In this document: positions 1 through 8,598 of the stretch, in pieces
How positions within the stretch are numbered: position 1 is the first letter of the stretch
Layout: each line of letters opens with the position of its first letter
DNA from: Fodinibius sp051746985
GTDB lineage: Bacteria > Bacteroidota > Rhodothermia > Balneolales > Balneolaceae
DNA length: 64,000 nt
Direction: 5' to 3'
Assembly (NCBI GenBank): GCA_051746985.1
Contig: JBNJFP010000001.1
Span: 1 to 64,000, forward strand
Made by a program: the position numbers and the translations under genes
Notes under the pieces: generated by a model
What the model was told of the DNA's origin: nothing
Databases searched by the model: none
The model's input: the letters and a program-made list of their open reading frames with translations, nothing else

Positions 1-18
1 AAAAAGTGAGTCACCATA

Positions 19-51
19 TACTCATTCTGGAGCAGGGCACCGGAATGAGTA
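19..51. repeat. inverted repeat, possible hairpin
   Basis: Two 12-nt arms at 19-30 and 40-51 pair completely, with one G-T wobble, around a 9-nt loop. The element lies just beyond the 3' end of the minus-strand gene at 78-407. It could be that gene's terminator, but the nearest run of T on the minus strand is about 14 nt further on, so this is uncertain. Confidence 0.4.
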
Positions 52-77
52 ATTACCAATCCGACCTATGTGATAGG

Positions 78-407
78 CTATTTACTTTTTTCCAATTTTC
101 GCTGCGTCAGATAAGAGAAAAGCCATATTACCGCCCAGGCACCGCCGGCGTACCACCATTGAAAGGCTAAGAGTGCACCGGTATTAACAGCATAGAGAAG
201 GTGAGTAAACCAGTCGGGCGCTGCGCTATCGGCTTTGCTTGCCATATTCAAAAATCCATCACCAAAATATACCAGAAGTTTAACAAAAAGAAGCAAGCCG
301 GTATAGCCCCAAACAATAGCGCCCAATACCGAATTGGACGTTAACACAGCAGCAATGATAACGGCGGTTGCCAGTAGGTCAACAATAACGTCTTTAAGCC
401 AAGTCAT
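78..407 (-). CDS. small integral membrane protein, unknown function
   Basis: This encodes a 109-residue protein that is almost entirely hydrophobic. I see about four membrane segments, at roughly residues 8-26, 28-48, 66-82 and 86-102. A short basic tail (RKLEKSK) suggests a cytoplasmic C-terminus. No catalytic motif is visible and I do not recognise the family. It sits downstream of the anchored protein at 451-1041, 43 bp away on the same strand, so the two may be co-transcribed. The length and consistent membrane topology argue that it is a real gene. Confidence 0.6.
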   Translation of the reverse strand: MTWLKDVIVDLLATAVIIAAVLTSNSVLGAIVWGYTGLLLFVKLLVYFGDGFLNMASKADSAAPDWFTHLLYAVNTGALLAFQWWYAGGAWAVIWLFSYLTQRKLEKSK

Positions 408-450
408 CAGGTAAAGCTATTCTTTAAGGATCGATTTTGTTAGCATCCAA

Positions 451-1041
451 TTAAAGAATAGTAAGACTATTTATCCAAACTAATTCGTTGGAGTTACGGC
501 CAATATCATCTCGGTTTAACGAGCTTTCAAGCATCCAGCCTTCATCGGGAGAAGAGGCGTCCACGAGGTAACCCTCAATGCGTACAACGTGTCCTTTGCG
601 CAGGTCATTAATTTTCTTCCTAATTTGCTGTGTTGATCCGATCAAATGCATGTTTGAGGCGTGACGCCACATTTCACCTTTAGCGATGGGGGCTTTGGTC
701 ATCTCCCAGTAAAAAGAGCGGTCGGACTGGCGAACCATTAAAGAGCCAAGGTTTCGTTCGTCCGACATGGGTCCCCATCCAAAAACAATATCAGTGGGCA
801 TCAGTTCTGAATACTCATCAAAATAGTAGTTTTTAATGGACAACACCCGTGCTTCTAAGTTGATGGTGGCCTTGGGGGTTATCTCGTATCCCTTAAAGTT
901 AAGTTTATCCTCTTTGTGGGTTGCTTCCTGCATGGGGGTTTGGGGGGCTACCACACCGGGACCGTGATGTACCGGACGCGTATCCCAGTAGTAATAGATG
1001 CCACCAATAACAATTAAAGCAAAAATAATGTGTTTCATCAT
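451..1041 (-). CDS. membrane-anchored conserved hypothetical protein
   Basis: A 196-residue protein with one N-terminal hydrophobic segment (residues 3-19) that would act as a signal anchor, followed by a soluble domain facing the periplasm. The soluble part is rich in aromatic and turn residues (for example FGWGPMSD near residue 87), and its second half (KGHVVRIEGYLVDA) reads like a small beta-barrel or OB-type fold. I recall similar uncharacterised proteins in other bacteria but cannot name a family. Start: ATG at 1041, with a second ATG directly after it. Confidence 0.6.
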   Translation of the reverse strand: MMKHIIFALIVIGGIYYYWDTRPVHHGPGVVAPQTPMQEATHKEDKLNFKGYEITPKATINLEARVLSIKNYYFDEYSELMPTDIVFGWGPMSDERNLGSLMVRQSDRSFYWEMTKAPIAKGEMWRHASNMHLIGSTQQIRKKINDLRKGHVVRIEGYLVDASSPDEGWMLESSLNRDDIGRNSNELVWINSLTIL

Positions 1042-1145
1042 AATAGGCTCCCGTTTACTATCATGTTTATGTCCTTAACCATATACAAGATAGCCAGGCC
1101 GCCAATTGTTACAAGTTAAAATGATTATATGTAGGTTAGGGCTTT

Positions 1146-3239
1146 CTAAAAATTGACCGAGATACCTGCTTGAAGGTTTCTGCCGGGCGCAGGTTCGAAA
1201 TATCGTCCCCCGAAAGCATTAACACTTACAGAGCCATTATAACGGGTATCAAAAATGTTATTTACCGCTATAAATGGTTGCATTTCAATGCGTTGGGATT
1301 GAAAACCCTTTTTGAAACTTAGCGAGGCATCGACAATATTATAGGCTTCATTTTCAGAAGTGTTTTGGTTGTCGGCCGTATAACTGCTCACGTGTTTATA
1401 GGAGAGTGAGGTGCGAAAGTTCCCGGGCATCCAGCTTATTTTACTATTGAATCGGAAGGGGGTAATGCCGGGCACTTCGTTTTCTGCCAGGGATTGCTCG
1501 TTTCCCTCATTATCTTGAATGGTACCCTCTCTAAATTCTGCATTGGTAAGCGTAGTAGTGGCGGCTACATTTACATTTTGATGTATTTGCCATGAGAGTT
1601 GGGCTTCGAGGCCGACATGTCGGGTTTCGCCCTGGTTACGATAGTAGGTGGGGCCGTCGGTTTCCAGCTCGTAGGGGAACAGCAGATCATTGATCCATAA
1701 TTGATAAAGGGAGAAGTCGTAACGGATAGAATTTGTACCAATTTGCCCCCTGATACCTGTTTCAACGCCCAGCGTCCGTTCAGGTTTTAGGTTGGGATTA
1801 AAACCGTTGCCATCACCCGGACGATTTACAAGTTCGGTTGTAGTGGGAGCCTCGAATGAGGTACTCACGTTTGCAAAAATTGTTTGATTGCCCGGCTGAT
1901 AGTTGGCGCCAATACTTGGGCTTATGGATTGAAAGGTACGGTTTCCTGATTGATCAGAGGTACCTGCATCGGTATCAAAAGTAATATGATCGTAGCGGAG
2001 TCCTCCCAAAATATTAAACTGACTGAGGGAGTAGGTTGCGGTTGAGAAGATACCTTGATTCCATACCTGTTCAATTTGGTCAACGGTGGTAGCTCCCCGG
2101 GTAGCGTCGCCCAAGTTTTCAAACTCTTCGCGATCATCATTCTGAAATTTTGATTCGACGCCTGTTTGTATGCTAAGCCGATCCCAATCCTTATCAAAGG
2201 TTGCCCGAAGACCTCCCGTCCAGCGATTAACGGTAATAATTCCAAAGGTAAGGGGATTATTGAGATCCCGATAAATGCCGTAACCGGTAATATTTAAGGT
2301 ACCTGCGGTGGTTTCAAGCATATACGAAAGCCCGGCTTGTCCCTGGCTTATCTGCTTGCCTGCCCCGGCATCCCTGAAAGAAGGAACAAACATTTGCGGA
2401 TCCTGTCGGACATTCTCGTTGGATAAAGATCCCGGGTGCTGGGCTTTAGGCATATAAATTCCGGCTGCCTGGTACTGCAGGGTGCTTCGGGAGGTCAGAT
2501 CTACCATTCCCGTTAGACCGGAGCGAAGTACCTGGGCAGCGCTATAATCTCGGTATCCATCGGTATTGAGGTAGCTGGTGTGACCACTCATCCGGTGGTT
2601 GTTGGTTGATATATTAAATTCTCCCTCGGCTTTTTGGGTGCCATAGGAGCCGGCCATAGTTTTAAGGCGAAATCTATTTTCTTCCTCGGCCCTGGGTTTT
2701 GTAGATAGATATAGTACCCCTCCGCTGCTATTTCCCCAGTAGGTTGCGGCAGGACCTCGTACCAGCTCGGCACGGCGTATAAAGGCCGGATCTATGATAT
2801 TGAGCATCGTTTGTCCATCGGCTACCGTCAAGGGCATATCGTTAAGTACTACCTGTATGCCGCGCACTCCAAATGCGGCCCGCCATCCAATGCCCCTGAT
2901 CATAAGGCGTTCGCCAAGCGCATAGTTTTGCCGGTCATTGATCCAAATGCCAGGCATTTGCTGATTCAGATCTTCCAGAGAGAGGGAGGGAGAGCTGTTA
3001 ATTTCATCTAAACTTCGAGAAAAAGTGCTGAGGGCAAGGGGCGCATTCCCCGAAGAGATGACAGAATGAACGGCGGTAACTTCAATAGGATCAAGATCGA
3101 CGGTTAAACTATCCTGACGCTCTTGCGCCATCAGTGGGTTCTGTGAAGCTGAAAAGACGGTGATGAATAATAATGTTGGTAGGAGAGAGCACGAGAAAAC
3201 AAACCGTTTCGAAAAGGGCCGAGCATTAATATCAGTCAT
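1146..3239 (-). CDS. TonB-dependent outer-membrane receptor
   Basis: A 697-residue outer-membrane transporter of the FecA/siderophore-receptor type, which uses TonB-ExbBD energy to import a large ligand. A signal peptide occupies roughly residues 1-38. It is followed by a TonB-box-like stretch (IEVTAVHS) and a plug domain to about residue 190 with typical motifs (MIRGIGWRAAFGVRG, AELVRGPAATYWGNSSGG). The remainder is a 22-strand barrel ending in the expected aromatic strand (LQAGISVNF). The order and length fit the family. No iron-uptake neighbour or regulator lies beside it, so the ligand (an iron chelate or cobalamin is usual) cannot be told from the sequence. Confidence 0.92.
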   Translation of the reverse strand: MTDINARPFSKRFVFSCSLLPTLLFITVFSASQNPLMAQERQDSLTVDLDPIEVTAVHSVISSGNAPLALSTFSRSLDEINSSPSLSLEDLNQQMPGIWINDRQNYALGERLMIRGIGWRAAFGVRGIQVVLNDMPLTVADGQTMLNIIDPAFIRRAELVRGPAATYWGNSSGGVLYLSTKPRAEEENRFRLKTMAGSYGTQKAEGEFNISTNNHRMSGHTSYLNTDGYRDYSAAQVLRSGLTGMVDLTSRSTLQYQAAGIYMPKAQHPGSLSNENVRQDPQMFVPSFRDAGAGKQISQGQAGLSYMLETTAGTLNITGYGIYRDLNNPLTFGIITVNRWTGGLRATFDKDWDRLSIQTGVESKFQNDDREEFENLGDATRGATTVDQIEQVWNQGIFSTATYSLSQFNILGGLRYDHITFDTDAGTSDQSGNRTFQSISPSIGANYQPGNQTIFANVSTSFEAPTTTELVNRPGDGNGFNPNLKPERTLGVETGIRGQIGTNSIRYDFSLYQLWINDLLFPYELETDGPTYYRNQGETRHVGLEAQLSWQIHQNVNVAATTTLTNAEFREGTIQDNEGNEQSLAENEVPGITPFRFNSKISWMPGNFRTSLSYKHVSSYTADNQNTSENEAYNIVDASLSFKKGFQSQRIEMQPFIAVNNIFDTRYNGSVSVNAFGGRYFEPAPGRNLQAGISVNF

Positions 3240-3408
3240 GGAGTTGTTAGTATGTTTAAATCAACGAGTTAAGGAAATATAACCAACAAGGGATGTTTGG
3301 ATGTCATTCCTAAAGATGGTCACAAGGCATGCATAAAATTATTTATATTTTGTGTAATTATTTAGTTGTTATGTGAAACAGACCAACGGGTATATTCGTA
3401 GTTCTTAA

Positions 3409-3723
3409 ATGATGAAGAGTAAGATACAGTATTTGTTTAAAAATTATTTTGAAATTACGGTTTTCAGCTTGGGCCTTTTGTTGTTGGCTTTAATGAATCC
3501 GGAAACCACTACCGGACCCGGATTATGTTTGTTAGAAAATCTTGGTTTTTCCTATTGTCCGGGTGATGGGCTGGGGCACTCAATATCATATACTTTCAGA
3601 GGTGATCTCTTTAATGCCCTACAATCAAACGTATTAGGCCCAGCGGCTATTTTTATTTTAGGTGGACGCATTTTGTTGTTGATCAGAGAAAGGTTTTTGA
3701 AATCCCAAATAACAGATATATAA
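3409..3723 (+). CDS. DUF2752-type small membrane protein
   Basis: A 104-residue protein with two membrane segments (about 15-30 and 75-92). The central signature is a Cys-Pro-Gly motif followed by a polar helix and a GD pair (FSYCPGDGLG, RGDLFNALQSNVLGP). This matches the DUF2752 pattern, which usually reads CPxCGxTR with GDxxxA and NPL. The second cysteine and the arginine of the classic pattern are changed here (CPGDGLGHS), so it is a divergent member. It is followed 4 bp later by a TM2-domain gene, a pairing common in Bacteroidota. The function of the family is unknown. Confidence 0.7.
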   Translation: MMKSKIQYLFKNYFEITVFSLGLLLLALMNPETTTGPGLCLLENLGFSYCPGDGLGHSISYTFRGDLFNALQSNVLGPAAIFILGGRILLLIRERFLKSQITDI

Positions 3724-3727
3724 ATTT

Positions 3728-4072
3728 ATGGCACATGTGATAGACTATTTACCTGAAATTGAGGGTGATGAGGCAGCCTATATTGCAAAGGTTATGGATC
3801 CTATGGGAGAGAAAGAGGCTGACAGGTTCGCAAGAGTTTACCGGGCACGGCGGCAAGGTCCACAGACTATTTTATTGACGGCTATTATTGGCTTTTTCGG
3901 GGTTGCCGGTATCCACCGGTTTATTGTAGGCCAGATAGGGATGGGATTGCTATATCTGTTTACCGGAGGCCTCTGTTTTATCGGTACCATCGTTGATGTA
4001 ATAAACTATAAGAACCTGGCATTTGAGTATAATCGGGAGGTGGCCAGAGAAGCCGTTTCGTTAATACAGTAG
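3728..4072 (+). CDS. TM2 domain-containing membrane protein
   Basis: A 114-residue protein. An acidic or charged N-terminal half (about 45 residues) is followed by the TM2 domain: two membrane helices joined by a short loop carrying the hallmark GIHRFIVGQ, then GLCFIGTIVDVI. TM2 proteins are widespread small membrane proteins of uncertain role. The gene starts 4 bp after the DUF2752 gene and is very probably translationally coupled to it. Its stop lies against the 3' end of a convergent truncated barrel gene. Confidence 0.85.
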   Translation: MAHVIDYLPEIEGDEAAYIAKVMDPMGEKEADRFARVYRARRQGPQTILLTAIIGFFGVAGIHRFIVGQIGMGLLYLFTGGLCFIGTIVDVINYKNLAFEYNREVAREAVSLIQ

Positions 4073-4075
4073 CGT

Positions 4076-4621
4076 TTATAACCCAAAAATTCTATTTACA
4101 TTAAAACCGAACCTAAAGTCGCCGGCCCAAAACTGATCACGATTTTGAGCGATTGCATATTGCTCTATATGCCAGCGTGTAGATGCAAAAAAGAGCTGAA
4201 AGACGTGTCCGCCCGTTTGGATGTTAAGCCCCATTGAAAAGGCATTATGGGTATCTTCGTTTCTCTCTCCCAAAACAGGGTAGTACTCTGCCATAAGCGC
4301 AAAACGATCAGAAAATTTAACTTCTGATCCCATCCCCAGAGAAAAAAGGTTGTTTTGATGGCCTGCTCCCACAGAGCTGTAATAACCGTACATCGGGGAT
4401 AATTGCAGGCTTATGTTATCATTGACCTTTTTTGACGCTATGACTGAAATGAGCGTGCTGATATCATCTTCGAAAGGTTGCCTATTTTCTTGAGTCACTA
4501 CTTCCAAGTCACCTTTTAAGGTAAGATTAAGGGGTATTGAGTTATCGTTTTTTTGTTGCAGTACCGCATATTTGGTACGCAGATCTACGACGTTGAAGAG
4601 AGAAGAACGTCCAAGCCCGGC
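4076..4621 (-). pseudogene. 5'-truncated DUF5777 beta-barrel gene remnant
   Basis: The frame is open from 4621, directly after an in-frame TAG at 4622-4624, to a stop at 4076. It contains no ATG; the first usable codon is TTG at 4507, which would give 143 residues. The whole reading (about 181 residues) matches the C-terminal part of DUF5777 outer-membrane barrel proteins: a GLGRSS strand near its beginning, LSLQLSPMYG-like and AEYY strands, then TGGHVFQLFF, and the terminal GDFRFGFNVNRIF. The signal peptide and first roughly 100 residues of the family are missing, and translation of the flanking 80 bp does not restore them. It is probably a decayed gene cut by deletion or rearrangement. Confidence 0.75.
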
Positions 4622-4956
4622 CTATACCATTAATAATTATTATGTCATCTCTATTTAACCGTACAGCAATTTACATAAATGGGTTGCCTGTGATGGATAT
4701 TTTATTTTTAGGTGCAAAGAATTTAGGAGGGGGGATAAAAAAATAAGCTCCTAACCGGTCAAGGTTAGGAGCTTTTTCTTTAGGGCATTTGGAGCTTAAA
4801 AAAGCATCCAAATTGTTGCTCTTCCACAGGCTATTACGAGCTTTATAATAATTTGTTACAAAATAAGGGGAGACAAAATTTTTGCTATCAAATATTGTTA
4901 TTCCTACTGGTGAGATTGTATATTAGCCACTCAAAATTTCGAACCTAATTATTTAT
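4622..4956. other. intergenic region of 335 bp between barrel remnant and Bax-inhibitor gene
   Basis: It holds no open frame I can support. It contains a strong stem-loop at 4745-4780 (listed separately). It also has a weak promoter-like pair for the downstream gene: TTG at 4895-4897 and TATATTAG at 4919-4926, separated by 21 bp, one mismatch from the Bacteroidota -7 element TAnnTTTG. The stem-loop has no obvious upstream gene to terminate on the plus strand. Confidence 0.4.
4745..4780 (+). terminator. intrinsic terminator, potentially bidirectional
   Basis: Two perfectly complementary 12-nt arms (4745-4756 and 4763-4774) surround a 6-nt loop. The 3' arm ends in a run of T that continues to 4780. 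On the opposite strand the stem is also followed by a T-rich stretch, so it could stop transcription in both directions. No plus-strand gene ends immediately upstream. It may end read-through from the TM2 gene, a small RNA, or the lost part of the barrel locus. Confidence 0.75.
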
Positions 4957-5679
4957 ATGATATCGGGTAATCCCACACTAAGCGAGAAGACGTTCCAAAA
5001 TATTGAGCGTACGGCCTCAGCTGATCAAGGCACGATGACCGTAAGCGGTACGATCAATAAAACGATAATGCTCTTTTTAATTCTTTTGATAGGGGCCGCC
5101 ATTAGCTGGTATCAGCCCTCACAGGTACTTATTTGGGGAGGCGCCATTGGTGGATTTATTGTAGCAATGGCCACCATCTTCAAAAAACAGTGGGCGCCCT
5201 ATACGGCTCCCCTTTACGCAGGCCTCGAGGGTCTTTTCCTCGGAGGTATATCAGTCATGTACGAAGCAGCCTATTCGGGCATCGTATATAATGCCATACT
5301 GTTGACCCTCGGCGTTTTTGCAGCTATGCTATTTGCATATCGCTCGGGACTTATAGAGGTCACAAAAAAATTCCGTACAGGAGTGGTTGCCGCTACCGGG
5401 GGCATTTTCCTTGTTTATCTTGCCAGTATTGTACTAAGCTTTTTCGGGATAGAAATTAGTCTTATCCACGGGAGTGGAATGATGGGGATCGGCTTTAGCC
5501 TTATTATTGTAGGTGTTGCCGCACTAAACCTTGTGCTCGATTTTGATATGATTGAGAAAGGGGCCGAGGCCCAGGCTCCTCAATATTACGAATGGTACAC
5601 CTCCTTTGGATTGATGATTACCCTGGTGTGGTTGTACATTGAAATATTGCGCCTTCTTGCCAAGCTGCAACGCCGCTAA
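4957..5679 (+). CDS. Bax inhibitor-1/YccA family membrane protein
   Basis: A 240-residue polytopic protein. After about 30 soluble residues there are seven hydrophobic segments, ending in a charged tail (LAKLQRR). Characteristic BI-1 features are visible: a GLFLGGIS motif in the third segment, conserved acidic residues in LNLVLDFDMIEKGAEAQAP, and the final YEWYTSFGLMITLVWLYIEILRLLA. Bacterial members are thought to be pH-sensitive calcium leak channels or regulators of the FtsH protease. The physiological role here is unknown. The start is the ATG at 4957; mltG follows 21 bp later. Confidence 0.9.
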   Translation: MISGNPTLSEKTFQNIERTASADQGTMTVSGTINKTIMLFLILLIGAAISWYQPSQVLIWGGAIGGFIVAMATIFKKQWAPYTAPLYAGLEGLFLGGISVMYEAAYSGIVYNAILLTLGVFAAMLFAYRSGLIEVTKKFRTGVVAATGGIFLVYLASIVLSFFGIEISLIHGSGMMGIGFSLIIVGVAALNLVLDFDMIEKGAEAQAPQYYEWYTSFGLMITLVWLYIEILRLLAKLQRR

Positions 5680-5700
5680 CCGTTAATTTTTGTACCCATT

Positions 5701-6768
5701 TTGAATAGCCAAGATCACTCATATTTTTCTCGTCAAGAAGTTATTGCCTGGTCTATCTTACTTTTGGTAACCATTGGGCTGATTGCAGGGTCGCGGTGGG
5801 TTATGTTATATGATTCACAGGCCGTTTCTTCTGAAACCCCGATAAGCGTGTACCTCGATGATAATACAGAACTGAACGAACTTTCGGATTTGTTGGCTGA
5901 CTCCTCTCTGATCGCTAATAAAAAAGAATTTAAATGGGCCGCTTCGTTACTGGGATGGAAGAGGTTCCAAAAGGGACATTACCGTGTTGATCGGGGATTT
6001 GGATACGAGGAATTTGTATCAAAGTTAGCGCGGGGATCTCAGGATCCTGTCAGGGTAACCATTTTGCCGGGACGTTCAATGGGGGAGATAGCCAAAAGGG
6101 TTGGAGATCAGCTTGCCTTTGATTCACTTTCTTTTCACCAGACGGTGACCGATTCTGCTTTTCTATCGCAGGTTAATATCGATGAAGAGGATGTGATAGG
6201 CCAACTATTTCCTAATACCTATTCGGTGTATTGGACAATTTCACCGGAATCATTTTTTGAGCGTATCTTGCGTGAGTTTGAAACTTCGGTCGTAAACCAA
6301 TATCAGGAGCAGCTTAACGATATGGATGTCACTATTGACGATATTGTTACCATGGCATCCATTATTGAGTGGGAAGCTCAAAACAGGGAGGAAAAGCCGG
6401 TAATAAGTGGCTTATACTGGAATCGATTGAACAGGGGGATGCGTTTGCAGGCCGATCCCACCGTTAACTATGCGGTAGGGGAACGACGCCGTTTGCTGTA
6501 TGAAGATTATCAAATTGATCATCCCTATAACACCTACCGCAACAATGGGTTGCCGCCGGGGCCTATCACCAACCCGGATTTAGCTTCTCTTGAAGCAGCG
6601 CTCAATCCCGAAGAGCATGACTGCCTGTATATGGTAGCGACCCCCAAGGGTGAGCATGATTTTTCCCGCACCTTTGAGGAGCACAAACAAAAAAGTGCCA
6701 AATGGCGCACGTGGCTTCAGGAGCAGTATCGTATTAAAAGGATGAATGAACAGGAAGCCGGGAACTGA
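5701..6768 (+). CDS. mltG: endolytic murein transglycosylase MltG
   Basis: A 355-residue inner-membrane enzyme that cuts nascent glycan strands and limits their length. There is one membrane helix at about residues 15-33, then a LysM-like region, then the YceG catalytic domain. The catalytic glutamate is E223 in MASIIEWEA. Other family motifs are GLYWNRL, LQADPTVNYA, PYNTYRNNGLPPGPITNP and the closing F-x-x-TFEEHKQ. The start codon is TTG at 5701; no ATG gives a plausible N-terminus containing the membrane helix. Length matches the family. It ends exactly where the convergent gene's stop begins, leaving no intergenic space. Confidence 0.95.
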   Translation: MNSQDHSYFSRQEVIAWSILLLVTIGLIAGSRWVMLYDSQAVSSETPISVYLDDNTELNELSDLLADSSLIANKKEFKWAASLLGWKRFQKGHYRVDRGFGYEEFVSKLARGSQDPVRVTILPGRSMGEIAKRVGDQLAFDSLSFHQTVTDSAFLSQVNIDEEDVIGQLFPNTYSVYWTISPESFFERILREFETSVVNQYQEQLNDMDVTIDDIVTMASIIEWEAQNREEKPVISGLYWNRLNRGMRLQADPTVNYAVGERRRLLYEDYQIDHPYNTYRNNGLPPGPITNPDLASLEAALNPEEHDCLYMVATPKGEHDFSRTFEEHKQKSAKWRTWLQEQYRIKRMNEQEAGN

Positions 6769-8532
6769 TTAATCGTCAGCCAATACCGGCCTTACCTCAC
6801 CACTATCGGTAAAACGAAAAACCTTTACTTCCTGGTTGATGTGCGTATTTCCAAAGTAGATGTTATTTATCAATCCCTCGTACCGGGGTTGACGTTTTAG
6901 CGCATCCTTCAAATGTGCCGGGTTTACTACGCTGTTAAGGGTATTGAGCACATAGCTGGCCACATCGTAGCCTATCATGGCAAAGCGGTTTGGTTCAGCG
7001 TCAAAGCGTTTTTTAAACTGTTCATTGAACTCCTCAACGCGCTCACTTTTTTCGTTGATGTAATAGCTCTCGGAAAAATAGATAGGCTGATTTTCCAACT
7101 GTATTTCTGGAATATTGAAGTTGCCCCATTCCTGTGACCCAAGGATTGGTATATCACTGTTCATGGCTTCCATATCAACGAGCAGCAGTTCGCCCAGTGT
7201 AGAGGCCGCCTGTCCGGAAAATGGAGCATAAATACCATCGAGATAGTGGTAGTTAAGGCTGTCAATCTTGGCACTGTCGGTGGTAAAATATTTGGTATAA
7301 TCGGTTAATTCGTATCCTTCTGATCCCAGATCTTCATTAAAAAAGTAAGTCACTTTGGCGCCCAATTTTTCGGCCTGATCACGAAAAGCAAAAGCCGAGG
7401 CTTCGCCCAGTGAATTTTTCTCTGCAAGAACGGCCAGCGTATCCATGCCCAACTCATTAACGGCATACTCTGCCATTTTGCGCCCATGCGAGGTAAATGT
7501 AGGGTTGGCCTGATATACGTAGGGATTATCAATGTTGAGCGTATCGGAGTTAGCCAGTGGCGCAATCATTGGAATTTGGTACTGTTCAGCCAGGTTAGCC
7601 ATTTTATGGGCTGGCTCCGAGAACAGGGGACCTAATATGGCGTCGGCATGATAATTCCAGGCAAAATTCGTCATAACATGAGTGGCCGAGTCCATATCAG
7701 CCGCTGTATTTTGATGTCTGATAAACGCTTTTTTATCAGAGTGACGCTGATTGAATTCCTCAGCTGCAAGCACATATCCGAAATAAAGTCCGCGCGCCAC
7801 CTTGTATTCCGATCCCGATTCCTGGTGGGTAGGCAGGGCGGCTCCTATATCATAAATAATACCTTCTGGTGCTGTAGGGCCACCGCTGTATTCGCTTTCA
7901 GTTTTGTAGGTAACCGAATCGGCAAGTATTTGAGACAACTCTTGCATCGCCGAACTGGAGGTATCAATCTTGGATTGCACAAGTTGTCCGTACAGGGTAC
8001 GGGCATCAGCCAGCGAAACAGATCCAATGGTTGATTCTACCAAATCATATTTGATTTCAGGATTACTTGCCTGCTGAAAAGCCGTTTTACGTTGATTGAG
8101 CGAGAGATAGCCAAGGATATCCTTATAAAGCTGGTTGCCATCGGAAACAATCTGGGTTCTGATTCTTTGCTGCTTTAGCTCATACAAGCGGTTAAGCGCA
8201 TCACCGAAAAGTCCCAGCTGAAAATCGTTTAGAGCTAAGGTGTATTGTGCTTCGAGGTAGATATCTTCATCAGCTTCATCGTCAACCTGGGAGAGATACG
8301 TTTTGGCCGTCAAATATTTCCCAAGTCCAAAGTACGACTTTCCCGAAAACAGCCGTGCTTGGGGAGAATCAATATCATCGAAAAATTCTACTGCTTTTTC
8401 GTAGTTGCCTTCTTCGTACATCTCGATTCCTTCATCGAGCGATTGGGCCTGTGAGAAAACGGGCACTAAAAGAAATGCGATAACGAAAGCAGTTATTGAA
8501 TTGGAAATTAAAGCATCTTCATAAAAAGTCAT
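6769..8532 (-). CDS. TPR plus type I periplasmic-binding protein (LivJ/LpoA-like)
   Basis: A 587-residue exported protein. The signal peptide lies within residues 1-29, ending SQAQS. It is followed by TPR-like helical repeats (about 30-160, for example EGNYEKAVEFFDD, LGKYLTAKTYL) and then a two-lobed periplasmic-binding domain of the Peripla_BP_6 type (about 220-585; ILGPLFSEPAHKMANLAEQY, PMIAPLANSD, GYDVASYVLNTLN). No ABC-transporter permease or ATPase is nearby. The TPR plus binding-domain arrangement recalls penicillin-binding-protein activators, so a role in envelope or peptidoglycan regulation is possible. Ligand binding is inferred from fold only. Confidence 0.75.
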   Translation of the reverse strand: MTFYEDALISNSITAFVIAFLLVPVFSQAQSLDEGIEMYEEGNYEKAVEFFDDIDSPQARLFSGKSYFGLGKYLTAKTYLSQVDDEADEDIYLEAQYTLALNDFQLGLFGDALNRLYELKQQRIRTQIVSDGNQLYKDILGYLSLNQRKTAFQQASNPEIKYDLVESTIGSVSLADARTLYGQLVQSKIDTSSSAMQELSQILADSVTYKTESEYSGGPTAPEGIIYDIGAALPTHQESGSEYKVARGLYFGYVLAAEEFNQRHSDKKAFIRHQNTAADMDSATHVMTNFAWNYHADAILGPLFSEPAHKMANLAEQYQIPMIAPLANSDTLNIDNPYVYQANPTFTSHGRKMAEYAVNELGMDTLAVLAEKNSLGEASAFAFRDQAEKLGAKVTYFFNEDLGSEGYELTDYTKYFTTDSAKIDSLNYHYLDGIYAPFSGQAASTLGELLLVDMEAMNSDIPILGSQEWGNFNIPEIQLENQPIYFSESYYINEKSERVEEFNEQFKKRFDAEPNRFAMIGYDVASYVLNTLNSVVNPAHLKDALKRQPRYEGLINNIYFGNTHINQEVKVFRFTDSGEVRPVLADD

Positions 8533-8598
8533 ACGGCTAAAATAAGTTTACTATCTATACAAATTATACTAACGGAAGTTATGATATTTTGTTCTCAA

